Assembly (NCBI RefSeq): GCF_023053635.1
Contig: NC_086179.1
Location: 4,974,001-5,038,000, forward strand
DNA: 64,000 nucleotides
DNA from: Elgaria multicarinata webbii
Lineage: Eukaryota > Chordata > Lepidosauria > Squamata > Anguidae
Reading direction: 5' to 3'
Part shown: positions 41,269 through 59,972 of the stretch, piece by piece
How the letters are laid out: every line of letters begins with the position of its first letter
Position numbering within the stretch: position 1 is the stretch's first letter
Made by a program: the position numbers and the translations under genes
Notes under the pieces: model-generated
The model's input: only the letters and a program-made list of their open reading frames with translations
What the model was told of the DNA's origin: nothing
Databases searched by the model: none

Positions 41269-41602
41269 AGAATTGCCGAGCCTATCACACAAATGCAGCC
41301 GGCCCCTAGAAATCTTGTACGCCAGGTCGATTCTGTTGGTGTTTCTCAATGGGTAGCCTTGCTGTTTGGACGATATCTCTCCATCCCCTGCAGAAGACCA
41401 TAGTTATTTCCCCAGCTTTCCTGTGGGATGATAGCTGTTCCAGCGTTCCTTCTGGAAGGAAAAGCAAAATACAAAGAAAGGGTGGCTCTCCTGACCTCCT
41501 CTAAGTTCTGGATCGCACTGCTGCTACAACCAACTTCATGGCACCCCACAGTGCTTCCTCTTTCCACCTGCCCCAAATGCCAGGAGTCTCAACAACACTG
41601 GA
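41269..41602. other. Sequence beside the tubulin relic
   Basis: No further tubulin homology is visible, and no gene. Confidence 0.4.
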
Positions 41603-41700
41603 CTGCACTCCAGCCTGTCCAATATGGATAGAGAGGCACTCCCTCTGGATCAAACAGACAGTGTTAGGACCACACAAAGCAAGAGTTATACAGCAGTCTA
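41603..41700 (-). pseudogene. Inverted relic of alpha-tubulin intron 1 / exon 2 start
   Basis: The minus strand reads an intron end (TAACTCTTGCTTTG, then TTTGATCCAG) followed by AGGGAGTGCCTCTCTATCCA, coding [14 protein letters not shown]. This matches the TUBAL3 intron end and exon 2 start at about 47426-47498, with a few changes. Homology stops after 14 codons and the following sequence is unrelated. Because intron sequence is included it is a DNA duplication, not a retrocopy. It lies about 2.5 kb before TUBAL3 in the opposite direction, and is either a local inverted duplication or the remnant of a second, divergent tubulin gene. Confidence 0.75.
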
Positions 41701-41767
41701 GCAATATAGATTTGTACAAGCGCAGTATGATCTGGGCAATTTATTTTCAATTTCTTTCCCAATGTGG

Positions 41768-42290
41768 AATGTATTTATTTATTTAAAACATTTGTATCCC
41801 GCCCTATATCATTAAGATCTCAGGGCAGCATACAGATAAAAGCGTACAGTATAGAACAATAAATATACACAGCTAAAAACAAATTAAACCATGAATAGGG
41901 TGACCCTATGAAAAGGAGGACAGGGGTCCTGTATCTTTAACAGTTGTATTGAAAAGGAAATTTCAGCAGGTGTCCTTTGTATATATGGAGAACCTGGTGA
42001 AATTTCCTCTTCGTCACAACAGTTAAAGCTGCAGGAGCCCTGCCCTCTTTTAAATCTGGTCACTAGTATAGCTCCTGCAGCTTTAACTGCTGTGATGAAG
42101 AGGGAATTTCACCAGGTTCTCCATATATACAAAGGATATCTGCTGAAATTCCTTTTTCTTTGCAACTGTTAAAGATACAGGAGCCCTGTCTTCCTTTTCA
42201 TATGGTCACCCTAACCATGAACCAAGTTAAAACGATATGTAATTTAAAAGCAGTAAAAACAATTAAAGCAGTTAAAACAATTTACCCGTT
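41768..42290. repeat. LINE tail repeat split by a MITE
   Basis: TTTGTATCCCGCCCTATATC and CAGCATACAGATAAAAGCG, continuing after the MITE as AAGTTAAAACGATATGTAAT. Confidence 0.55.
41896..42213 (+). mobile_element. TAGGGTGACC MITE, whole copy, perfect duplication
   Basis: 318 bp. ACCATGAA occurs at 41888-41895 and 42214-42221, an exact 8-bp target duplication. The two arms pair along almost the entire length. Confidence 0.92.
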
Positions 42291-42577
42291 TAAGAGCAGC
42301 TGTGCGCTGGGCCATCCTTTTCAAAAAGCATTCCACTACAATCCCATGATCTCTTTCTTGGTCAGTTACTGCCAACTCAGATGCTATCAGTTTATTCCAT
42401 ACAAGCCCTCTCACCTTTCCCTCCCCTCCCTTAATGGGACACTGTAATTGAATCAGTTGCGCATCAGGCAAAAATTCAACAGGCAGAGTTCTCCCTGCTT
42501 GCTGCTTTTTCCTCCACAGTCCCTCCCCCAAGCAGATCCCTGGGAATACAGGAGAAGTGAACCTACACCCACCCACC

Positions 42578-43150
42578 TAGAATCATAGAATAGTAGAGTT
42601 GGAAGGGGCCTAAAAGGCCATTGAGTCCAACCCCCTGCTCAATGCAGGAAACCCTAGAGCATACGTGACAGATGGTTGTCCAGCTGCCTCTTGAAGGCCT
42701 CTAGTGTGGGAGAGCCCACCACCTCCCTAGGGAACTGGTTCCATTGTCGTACTGCTCTAACAGTCAGGAAGTTTTTCCTGATGTCCAGCAAGAATCTGGC
42801 TCCCTGTAACTTGAGCCCATTATTCCGTGTGGACCAATGGAGCACATTGACAGACAGTGGATCACCTTATGTCCAGCCGGAATCTGACTTCCTGTAACTT
42901 GAGCCCGTTATTCCATGTCCTGCACTCTGGGAGGATCGAGAAGAGATCCTGGCCCTTCTCTGTGTAATACCTTTTAAGTATTTGAAAAGTGCTATCATGT
43001 CTCCCCTCCATCTTCTCTTCTCTGGGCTAAACATGCCCAGTTCTTTCAGTCTCTCTTCATAGGGCTTTGTTTCCAGACCCCTGATCATCCTGGTTGCCCT
43101 CCTCTGAACACGCTCCAGCTTGTCTGCATCCTTCTTGAAGTGTGGTACCC
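42578..43150 (-). mobile_element. CR1 LINE, two overlapping pieces
   Basis: 42578-42835 and 42865-43150. The second restarts inside sequence already covered by the first (ATGTCCAGCCGGAATCTGAC), so they are separate copies or a rearranged one. Confidence 0.8.
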
Positions 43151-44060
43151 AAAACCTACTTCTCTCCCTGCCAAAAATGCCATCTGGTCCCTATAATTAA
43201 CACAGATTTAAGATTCCTCTCCTTCTTCCCTCCCCAGGAAAATAATCTGTCTCAGGTCAGGGCAATTTGCGGCAAAAAAAGGGCTACAACCCTATCCAGT
43301 CTTAAAGGGGATAAGTTCCATTTACCCTCAGTGGGATTTACTTCTGAATGCACACGCGTAGGATCAAACTGCACATTGCAATGAATACAATGGACTTAAC
43401 TTCCATGAAAGCATACAGAGGATTGGGAATCCCGATCCTGCACAAGTTTACTCACAAGAAAATCAGACAAACTTATGCCACAAGTCTTATGTTTGCTTAC
43501 TTGGAAGTAAGTCCTGTTGCATTGAATGTGATGCACCTCATGCCTAGGATCAGGCCGTTACCTTTGAGTAAGGCTGCTGTCCTATGCACAACTGCTTGAG
43601 GCTAACTCCACAGAACTTCTCAGCAAGAGTTTCTTCCAAGTAAGCAAACCAGAGCTGAGCTGTAAATCGCAACCAGGGATGTATGGATGTACAGACATTT
43701 CATCACCTCCCTTCTGTCTGCGTTTCACAGAGTGTCAGGCGTCTCCATCAGCTGCTCAGAATCAGATTTTTGGGCACCAGAGTTTCATTCGTTTCCAAAT
43801 GTGCCACCCTGGTGTGAGTGGGCATTTGCAAACGAATGAAATTGGGCAAATCTCCCCCAAGAGTAAAAAGAAAGTTCAGTAGAACTTGGAAAAAGCCGGC
43901 TTGCTTCAGAACCCTCTAGCCGGAGGCATAGAAATCCGAATGCATTTGAATCCATTCCATATTTCTCAGATATCCCTTGGTGGTGTTCATATACGGCCCT
44001 CGGGAAACGGATCGGTGGCCCTTTAAGATGGTCAATGTGTCCTCCTCAACAGCTGCATCC
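43151..44060. other. TUBAL3 upstream DNA with an old repeat
   Basis: 43320-43600 carries TGGGATTTACTTCTGAATGC, TTGGAAGTAAGTCCTGTTGC and CCTAGGATCAGGCC, blocks typical of an old dispersed amniote/squamate repeat. 43600-44060 is unique-looking. Confidence 0.4.
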
Positions 44061-44074
44061 TTTTCCAAGCTAGC

Positions 44075-44080
44075 TATAAA
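44075..44080 (+). promoter_or_regulatory. TUBAL3: TATA box of TUBAL3
   Basis: TATAAA sits in CTAGCTATAAAGTTTCC, about 75 bp before the ATG-only exon. Initiation would be expected near 44105-44110. The call depends on accepting the ATG at 44155. No CpG island surrounds it, which suits a tissue-restricted gene better than a housekeeping one. Confidence 0.6.
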
Positions 44081-44154
44081 GTTTCCAGAAAGATGCAGGT
44101 GGTAGACTCTTCGAGGCGGCCTTACTTCTGAAAACTTCAGGTCTCTTTGTCATC

Positions 44155-52014
<7,860 letters not shown>

Positions 52015-52201
52015 GTGTCCGTGCTGTAGTGAAGCCACCCTTTTCATGTCATGAAATCGGAGCATCTCTTTGCTTCTGCTTGCTGAGATTTTCTGGTGCT
52101 GGGATGGGATGGAACACCATTCGCCTTGCGCCGCTGTCTGCTCTCCGGAATGGCATGACCTGTTCTGCTTCTCTTCCCTCCGCTCTCACAAAGCATATCA
52201 A

Positions 52202-52207
52202 AATAAA
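52202..52207 (+). promoter_or_regulatory. TUBAL3: TUBAL3 polyadenylation signal
   Basis: AATAAA lies 188 bp after the TUBAL3 stop and is followed within 30 bp by GT-rich sequence (TTGATGTGGTAG). It is the first canonical signal downstream, so the 3' UTR is predicted to be about 200 nt. Confidence 0.65.
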
Positions 52208-52959
52208 ATGTGCAACAAACGAATCCTTGATGTGGTAGCACTTCTTCTATTGCGTTTAGAAGAGGGGGAAAGGGTAGTGTGGCGGTACCCACCTTTCTGC
52301 CGCTTAGGTATGTCTGTCTTTGTATGTCTAGTGAGTGCAGAATGTTTGACTGAGTGGGTGTGGCTGGTGATGCGGTGAGAGGCGGCGCGGGAGGAGTATA
52401 AAGAGATTGGCTGAGGGGGATTGTGAGTTAGTTTTAGTTTTGTTTGTTTGGAGGGAGGTTTGCTTTTAGTCTAGGAGTTTTAGTCTAGCTTGTGCTTCGT
52501 GAGAGTGTTTGGTGTGAGGAGTGAGAATTTTTAAGGGACTTGGGACTGTTACTTTGAATATAAAAATAGGCAGGTTTGATCTGAATTGAAATACTAAAGA
52601 TTTGTTAAATTTCAAACCACGCGTCAGCTCGGATATATCACCTGCTCTATTACAAAGTGTAAAAACATCTACAAATACACCTGCCGTCCAGTACCGCAGT
52701 AACGAACCTATTTGCCAAAACCCTTTACCTTGTTCCCTCACATATACGGGAGAGGTTGTCTTGTTTTTACCCTTTACTCAGGTTTTTCAAGAGGTGCGCT
52801 TGGCTTGAGAAGGCTGTGCTAGGCGAGGCCTTCTGTATGAGGTCGATGACGTCGCAGGTAGTACTAGTTATTAGAAGTGTTTTCAACTACAAGTGCTCTA
52901 AAGTTAAAAGCAGTGGGTGCTTACTTTAATTTTTGTTTTGGCACATTGAAGGCACAGTC
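52208..52959. other. TUBAL3-UCN3 intergenic, LTR-like fragment possible
   Basis: 52280-52620 has TGTGGCGGTACCCACC, a TATAAAGAGATTGG promoter-like motif and a long T/G-rich stretch, recalling the start of an LTR. No far end or duplication was found, so this is a weak reading. The rest is unassigned. Confidence 0.25.
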
Positions 52960-54145
52960 CTTGTGCAGTCTTCACGCAGCGCATAGTTAAACTGTGGAAC
53001 TCACTACCACAAGGTGTAGTGATGGCCATCAATTTGGATGGCTTTAAAAGGGGGTTGGATAAATTCCTGGAGGCAAAGGCTATCAACGGCTACTAGCCCT
53101 GATAGAATCATAGAATCATAGAATAGCAGAGTTGGAAGGGGCCCACAAGGCCATCGAGTCCAACCCCCTGCTCAATGCAGGAATCCACCCTAAAGCATCC
53201 CTGACAGATGGTGGTCCAGCTGCCTCTTGAAGGCCTCTAGTGTGGGAGAGCCCACCACCTCCCTAGTTAACTGATTCCATTGTCATACTGCTCTAACAGT
53301 CAGGAAGTTTTTCCTGATGTCCAGCTGGAGTCTGACTTCCTGTCACTTGAGCCCGTTATTCCATGTCCTGCACTCTGGGAGGATCGAGAAGAGATCCTGG
53401 CCCTCCTCTGTGTGACAACCTTTTAAGTATTTGAAGAGTGCTCTCATGTCTGCCCTCCATCTTCTCTTCTCCAGGCTAAACATGCCCAGTTCTTTCCATC
53501 TCTCTTCATAGGGCTTTGCTTCCAGACCCCTGATCATCCTGGTTGCCCTCCTCTGAACATGCTCTAGCTTGTCTGCGTCCTTCTTGAATTGTGGAGCCCA
53601 GAACTGGACGCAATACTTTAGATGAGGCCTAACCAGGGCCGAATAGAGAGGGACCAGTACCTCACGTGATTTGAAAGCTATACTTCTATTAATGCAGCCC
53701 AAAATAGCATTTGCCTTTCTTGCAGCCATATCGCACTGCTGGCTCATATTCAGCTTGTGATCTACAACAATCCCAAGATCCTTCTCATTTGTAGTATTGC
53801 TGAGCCAAGTATCCCCCATTTTGTAACTGTGCCTTTGGTTTCTATTTCCTAAATGTAGAACTTGGCATTGATCCCTATTAAATTTCATCCTGTTGTTTTC
53901 AGCCCAGCACTCCAGCCTATCAAGATCACTTTGAAGTTTGTTTCTGTCTTCCAGGGTATTAGCTATCCTACCCAATTTTGTGTCATCTGCAAATCTGATC
54001 AGCGTTCCCTGCACCTCCTTGTCCAAATCATTAATAAAAATGTTGGAGAGCGCTGGGCCCAGGACATGCCCAGTTCTTTCAGTCTCTCTTCTTAGGGCTT
54101 TGTTTCCAGACCCCTGATCATCCTGGTTGCCCTTCTCTGATCACC
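52960..54145. mobile_element. CR1/L3-like 3' end (+) joined to a long CR1 (-)
   Basis: 52960-53103 is L3-like (+). 53104-54061 is a CR1 (-) with a 227-aa frame (53343-54026). It reaches further 5' than most copies here, including LIRFADDTKLGRIANTLEDR with the RT-type ADD motif. 54063-54145 is a second small CR1 piece. Confidence 0.88.
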
Positions 54146-54805
54146 ATTGCCCTGTCTAGTTTTTTTCAAATTTAAGTAGCAGTAGTGTTTGTGTGTCCAT
54201 CCCCATCAGGTCTTTAGCCTCCCCCTTACACACACACACACACACACACACAGTCCCAGTAAAGATGTCCAGGAGGTTGTTTGAAGCAGCAGGTGCTGTG
54301 GATCAGAGCAAGGAGCAGCAGTGAGAAGCTGGAGGTCAGAGCTGTGTGTGCCACGCCTCTCGCCTCGCATCTCAGAGTCCTAAAGGCAAGAGGCCTGAAG
54401 GGAAGATGCAGACTATTAGGCAATGGTCTAAGGAAGAAGAACCTGGAGGAAGAGCTAGAGGAATGGGGCAGGGGGGACTGGTGAAGAACCTGAGAAGAGC
54501 TCCCAAGTGCTTCAAGGGAGGCTTTTGCATGCTCTAGGCCTGTCTCTCCCCATCTCCTGGATGGAGTTGGACTACAGTTCCCACCAGCACACTTCATGGT
54601 CAGGGAGGATGGAAGTTGTAGGCCAAAAGATCTGCAGGTCACCAGAGAAAGCAGATGGCTAGAGATGCCAGTCCAGGCAGGAAGCAAGGTAGCTAAAGGA
54701 AGGCGGTCAAAGGAGGCCGTGGTCTGAAAACCTGAGGAGGTGGAGCAAATGGAAGAAAAACCAAATGACCAGGGCAGAGCTGTGCCCAGGGCCTACAGAT
54801 GACTG
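54146..54805. other. Intergenic with (AC)n and an old repeat
   Basis: (AC)n at 54230-54252. 54560-54620 (GTTGGACTACAGTTCCCACC) resembles the inner arm of CAGCC-type MITEs. No gene. Confidence 0.45.
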
Positions 54806-55274
54806 TGTTAGGAAAATGAAGTAGCAGAAAGGGGAAAGAACCGAAGTGATTCCATTTGTTGCATTTTGTATTAAGACTGTTATCTGTATCTTGCATTGAC
54901 CATGCTGTTCGCTGCTTGAACTTTATGCCTGCGTAATCTCTTGGAACAATGAGCAATAGAAGTAGCAACAGAAGGATGTGAATCTATCTGCCGACATGTA
55001 CTTACTGTTAATTTTTAACATTAACGCGATATCTGGGAAGGATAACTGCTGCTGTACTGGATAAGCATAAAGTTTGGGCATTTCAGTCAAGTTATTGTGT
55101 GACTAAGAAGTATAAAAAAGACTGTGTTAGGATTGCTTTTTCATCAGCTGTGATTTGGGCTCTTAAGCCCCCCTGCTGATCTATTCCGCGGAATAAATCT
55201 CCTCTGTGTCCTGCTTCCGAAAAATCCGGGTACCCTCCAGGGAGACACCCTAGAGTGTCTCTGTTTACGCAACA
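54806..55274 (+). mobile_element. Solo LTR fossil, ERV1-like
   Basis: Runs from TGTTAGG to CAACA, with a TATAAAAAAG promoter motif, an AATAAA signal about 90 bp further and a C/T-rich U5-like end. This U3-R-U5 order and length (about 470 bp) fit a gammaretrovirus-like LTR. No primer-binding site or gag/pol lies on either side, so it is a solo LTR left by recombination. Its layout looks fairly whole. No clear target duplication was found. Confidence 0.6.
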
Positions 55275-55678
55275 CCTGGGAGGGGTTGGCTACACTCAGC
55301 TTTCTCTGTCTCCTGCTTCCCTCTTTCCATTAGCTTAAATAGGGAGGGGAAAATTTCCCAAGAAAAAATGGCTGGAATGTGTATGTGTGCGAGTGGGGTT
55401 TCTGCCCCCAGCCATTTTTGGGGGACAGGAAGGCCTTCCCCCTTCCCTATATGCGTTAGTGGAAAAAACAGTCCATTGGCTTGAATAGGGAAAGGAGAAG
55501 ACCCCCACCCCACCGCCCATGAGAAATTTGCTGGAGGTCACTATGAACCTTGTTTTCCCCAAGGGTCTGGGGGGGGGGTGAACTTCAACCTCCCCAGCTG
55601 GTTTTTTTGGGCAGGGCAGACCCCCCCCCCCTTATACAAGTCAATGGAGGAATCTTCCCATCCAGTTGTGTGTGTGTG
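55275..55678. other. Intergenic, no gene seen
   Basis: G/C homopolymer runs near 55570 and 55620. Two similar segments with AGCCATTTTTGGGGGAC and GCTTGAATAGGGAAAGG suggest an old internal duplication. Confidence 0.35.
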
Positions 55679-56304
55679 CAGGGCCGGTGCCAGACTATTT
55701 TGTGCCCTAGGCAAGGTGAGCTACTTTCTCTCTAACACCCCCCCCCCCCAAAAAAAATGCCAACTTTGATTTTTAAGGACATATGTTTCCTGGAAAAAAT
55801 AAGAGGCACAGAACTTGAAACTGCTACATTTATTTTAAAGTGCAAGAAATACGTCATGCCAATTATAGCAAACAAATTGGAAAGGAACGTCTATGGGTCT
55901 ACAATACATTATTTAATAGGAATATCACCTCCAAATCATCCCCCCCAACTCACACACGTGTGCACACGCACACTCAGCATCACTCACTCCAAGCAAACAC
56001 ATGCATGAACACATGCATTCACTCAAAGACCCCATTCACCCATACATTCTCTCTCTCTCTCTCTCTCTTCCAGGCGCATTCCGGAAGTCCGGACATGGAG
56101 CCGCCCCGCCACCCCCCCACTTCCCTGGCTTCGCTTCGGCTGGGCGGGCACGGGGCGCCATCTCGCCCACCCAGGCCCAGCTGAATCCTCGGTCTGGGCC
56201 GGCTCACAGCAAACGCGCGTGAGTGCTGCGCTGTGCCCGGCGCCCCTCTTAGCTTGGCGCTCTAGGCGGCCACCTGAGTGGCCTCTATGGTAGCACCGGC
56301 CCTG
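55679..56304 (+). mobile_element. hAT-like non-autonomous element, CAGGGCCGGTGC ends, copy 3
   Basis: 626 bp, inverted ends CAGGGCCGGTGC at both edges, inside a TGTGTGTG tract that also supplies the apparent 8-bp duplication. The core matches 8194-8785. Confidence 0.82.
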
Positions 56305-56883
56305 TGTGTGAGTGTGTGTGCGCGCGCGTGCATGCGCCTCAGCCTGTCCTGCATGTTGCTTTGGCCTAGAAATCCCCTCACCATTGGCTTTGCTTGAGGC
56401 TGATAGGAGTTTTAGGCCAAAAATCTGGAGGGCCACAACTTGACCAGCCCTGGCGAAGAATGAATGAATCTGTCGACTCTGGTTTCTTCCAGTTTCCCAT
56501 TTTTCCCCATCTTCAATTTGTTCTGTCCCGTTTCCACAGCAGTTTGTGACTTCCCCACACATCTGCATGAAACGTCATTGTCCTTTTTGTGCGCACTTTC
56601 CATAGCAGACACCTTATCACGCAATTTTGCGTTTATGTATACATTTAATATGCACCTTCTTCCAAGCAGTTTTCCTTTGTAATGCCGCGTTGTACGTTAC
56701 TTTCACCAACATCTACATTTTTCCATGCATGTTTTTATTGAGAAAACTCCCATCGCAAACTTCTGAGCAGTGTGAGGACTGGAGGAGAACTGCCTTCCGG
56801 TTTGCGTGTGGATTTGGGAAGTGCAAAACTGGTATGTTTTTGTCAAAATGGGAACTGTCTGAGATTCTTCCTCCCACTCAGTC
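56305..56883. other. Intergenic, no gene seen
   Basis: 56340-56460 is a worn repeat (AAATCTGGAGGGCCACAACT). 56620-56860 shares a loose pattern with 63180-63410 and may be an old dispersed repeat. Confidence 0.35.
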
Positions 56884-57470
56884 AAGAATCATAGAATAGT
56901 AGAGTTGGAAGAGGCCTATAAGGCCATCAAGTCCAACCCCCAGCTCAATGCAGGAATCCACCCTAAAGCATTCCTGACAGATGGTTGTCCAGCTGCCTCT
57001 TGAAGGCTTCTAGGGTGGGAGAGCCCACCACCTCCCTAGGTCACTGGTACTATTGTCGTACTGCTCTAACAGTCAGGAAGTTTTTCCTGATGTCCACCTG
57101 GAATCTAGCTTCCTTTAACTTGAGCCCGTTATTCCGTGTCCTGCACTCTGGGAGGATCGAGAAGAGATCTTGGTCTTCCTCTGTGTGACAACCTTTTAAG
57201 TATTTGAAGAGTGCTCTCATGTCTCCCCTCCATCTTCTCTTCTCCAGGCTAAACATGCCCAGTTCTTTCAGTCTCTCTTCATAGGGCTTTGTTTCCAGAC
57301 CCCTGATCATCCTGGTTGCCCTCCTCTGAACACGCTCCAGCTTGTCTGCATCCTTCTTGACACAATACTCAAGATGAGGCCCAACCAGGGCCGAATAGAG
57401 AGGAACCTGCACCTCATGCAATTTGGAAACTATACTTCTGTTAATGCAGCCCAAAATAGCATTTGCCTCT
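56884..57470 (-). mobile_element. CR1 LINE 3' part
   Basis: AGAATCATAGAATAGTAGAG to CAAAATAGCATTTGCCT. The minus frame 57050-57643 includes [20 protein letters not shown] and [20 protein letters not shown]. Confidence 0.88.
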
Positions 57471-57945
57471 ACATCTTTCAAATCTCTTAGCAAACCTTCT
57501 TCGTACCTTTCCGGACTGCGATTGGCTGAGGCCAATACGGCAGGCATAGCCCTGGCAGTCCAGTTGAATGGGGAGGGGGGAAATAAATAAATGAACAGAA
57601 TTAGAACCTCAAGAGAATTTGCTTTAATGGGGGCCTGCATCATATAAAGCGAACAGCCTCCCCCACTCGGAATTTTCCTTCAGGATCCCAGATAAGTGTT
57701 CCACTTAGCACAGGTTCCATTGAGCGGGGGACTGAGAGAACGGAAAGAAAGACGTACGAATGTTAAATAGCTTTAAGGGTTGGAAAATATACAGCGCTCA
57801 TCTAGTATAGTACAGCTGACAGTTCTGCCTCCAGGGCCGGGAGGAAGGGAAGGCGAAAAGCAATGTCTCCTCCCTTGGTGGTCGCCCAGCCCTGCCTCAG
57901 TTTTAGCTTGGTTCCCTGCCTCCCTCCTTCCCAGACCGGCCCTCA

Positions 57946-58425
57946 TCACTTCCTCCGGCCAATTTGAGCCATCAGCTGAGCATTGGCGGCTGCCTTGGCC
58001 CTCAGGTTCTTGGCCTTGGCAATGTTAAAAAGGATGTTCATGATGTTGGTTGGGACGTCAAGGGACAGCGTGAACTTAGTGCGTCGGTCGCTTTTGGCCT
58101 GGTCTTGGTAGGCCTTGCCTTTCGCCTGCGCTTGGGCAAGGTATTTATAGCGGGTGACCACAGGGAACGTCCTTTTCTCCTTCTCCTCCCCCTCGGCCCT
58201 GGCTTCCTCTTCATCGTCCTCGGAGGAGGTGCCCTCACGCCCTGAAGGGAATCCGAAACTCCGCTTTTCTAGGGGGGAATTGTCGCCGGAGAGGCCTTTC
58301 TTGGCCCCCGCGAGAGCGGCGTTGATGCAGCTGAAGATAGATTCGGCCTTGTAGAGCTGAAGGGGTCGGCCCGTCCTGGATGCCAACAGGATCAACAGGA
58401 AGATCAGGAGTCTGGGCTGAGTCAT
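57946..58425 (-). CDS. UCN3: Urocortin-3 (stresscopin) prepropeptide
   Basis: Encodes the precursor of urocortin-3, a secreted CRF-family peptide that acts through the CRF type 2 receptor in stress, feeding and islet signalling. The 159-aa product starts with a hydrophobic signal peptide (residues 1 to about 20), then a spacer with the conserved YKAESIFSC motif. The mature peptide follows an RRTK site: it begins [20 protein letters not shown] and ends LMAQI. Next come Gly, the amide donor, and the dibasic RRK. It differs from the human peptide (from memory) at only about three positions. The whole CDS lies in one exon. The acceptor is at 58442-58443 (GGCACAG before GGTTTAAGG), with 16 nt of 5' UTR before ATG, as in known UCN3 genes with a non-coding first exon. 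It is tail to tail with TUBAL3. The non-coding first exon was not located. Confidence 0.96.
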   Translation of the reverse strand: MTQPRLLIFLLILLASRTGRPLQLYKAESIFSCINAALAGAKKGLSGDNSPLEKRSFGFPSGREGTSSEDDEEEARAEGEEKEKRTFPVVTRYKYLAQAQAKGKAYQDQAKSDRRTKFTLSLDVPTNIMNILFNIAKAKNLRAKAAANAQLMAQIGRRK

Positions 58426-58481
58426 GGCCGACCCTTAAACCCTGTGCCACCAGAGAAGGAGAGAAGAAAAAAATCCACGTT

Positions 58482-59972
58482 AGGCATTATAAGAAAAGGA
58501 ATTGAGAATAAAACTGCCAGTATCATACTGCCTTTCTACAAATCTATATTGCGACCACACTTAGAATACTGTGTCATCACACCTAAAAAAGGATATTATG
58601 GAGCTGGAAAAAGGTAGAAAAGCGCAACTAAAATGATTAAGGGGCTGGAGCATCTCCCCTATGAGGGAAGGTTACAACAGCTGGGATTGTTTAGCTCGGA
58701 AAAAAGGAGGCTAAGGGGAGATAGGATAAAAGTGTACAAAATTATGCATGGGGTGGATAATGTGGACAGGGAGACATTTTTCTCCCTCTCTCAAAATACT
58801 AGAACCCAGTGGGGTCATCCCATGAAGCTGATGGGTGGGAGATCCAGGACAAATAAAAGGAAGTACCTTTTACCAGCTTAGGCTGATATACCAGCTGCGC
58901 CCTTATCTGGACAGAGATAGCTTAGCTACAGTGATCCATGCTCTGATAACGTCTCGTTTGGATTACTGCAATGCGTTATACATGGGGCTGCCTTTGAAAA
59001 CGGTCCAGAAACTTCAACTGGTACAAAACAGGGCAGCATGCTTAATAACAGGGACTGGCTGACGAGATCACATCACGCCAGTCCTTTTCCAGCTTCATTG
59101 GCTGCCAGTCCAGGTCCGGGCCCGATTCAAAGTGCTGGTATTAACATTTAAAGCCCTAAACGGCTTGGGGCCAGGCTATCTGAAGGAACGCCTCCTTCCA
59201 TATGTACCTGCCCGGACCCTAAGGTCATCCTCAGGGGTCCTTCTCCGTGAGCCCCTGCCAAAGGAAGTGAGGCAGGTGGCTACCAGGAGGAGGGCCTTCT
59301 CTGCTGTGGCACCCCGGCTGTGAAATGAGCTCCCTAAGGAGGTTCGCTTGGCACCTACATTATATGTTTTTAGATGCCAGGTGAAGACCTTTTTATTCTC
59401 CCAACATTTTAACAGTCTATAAATACATTTTAACATGGTGTTCTAAATTTGTAATTTTGCATTGCTGCTGTTTTTGTCTGGTTGAGCTTTTATATTGTCT
59501 TTTATATTATGGTTTTATACTGTTGTTTTATATTTTGGTTTTAATTTTTGTGAACCGCCCAGAGAGCTCCAGCTATTGGGCGGTATAGAAATGTAATAAA
59601 TAAATAAATAAGTAAGTAAGTAAGTACTTTTTCACACGGCGCATAATTAAATTATGGAACTCACTACCACAAGATATAGTGATGGGCACCAATTTGACCA
59701 GCTTCAAAAGGGGGCTGGATCAATTCCTGGAGGCAAAGGCTATCAATGGCTACTAGCCCTGATGGTTGTGTGCTATGTCCAGTATTTGAGGCAATAAGCC
59801 TGTGTGCACCAGTTGCTGGGGAACATGGGTGGGGAGGGTGCTGTTGCACCATGTCCTGCTTTGTTGATCCCTGGCCGATGGCTGTTTGCCCACAGTGTGA
59901 ACAGAGTGCTGGACTAGAAGGACCCTTGGTCTGATCCAGCATCAGGGCTCTTCTGATGTTCTTATGGTGTAT
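58482..59972 (+). mobile_element. CR1/L3-like LINE split by an L2
   Basis: 58482-58874 and 59625-59972 are the two halves of one L3-like copy (GGGGCTGGAGCATCTCCCCT ... CACAGTGTGAACAGAGTGCT). The L2 between is flanked by AAGTACCTTTT and AAGTACTTTTT, an 11-bp target duplication with one change. L2 is the younger. Confidence 0.88.
58875..59624 (+). mobile_element. L2-type LINE 3' part
   Basis: YQLRPYLDRDSLATVIHALI, LNGLGPGYLKERLLPYVPAR and AFSAVAPRL are readable, broken by stops. 3' UTR AACCGCCCAGAGAGCTCCAG with (AAAT)n(AAGT)n tail. Confidence 0.88.

Noticed and set aside
41501-41719. Minus frame containing [14 protein letters not shown] as a possible functional second tubulin gene.
   Set aside because: Homology ends after 14 codons and no other tubulin exon is found in that orientation.
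52280-52620. Possible LTR with a TATAAAG motif downstream of TUBAL3.
   Set aside because: Only one end is suggestive; no matching end or duplication was found, so it is kept as a weak note only.
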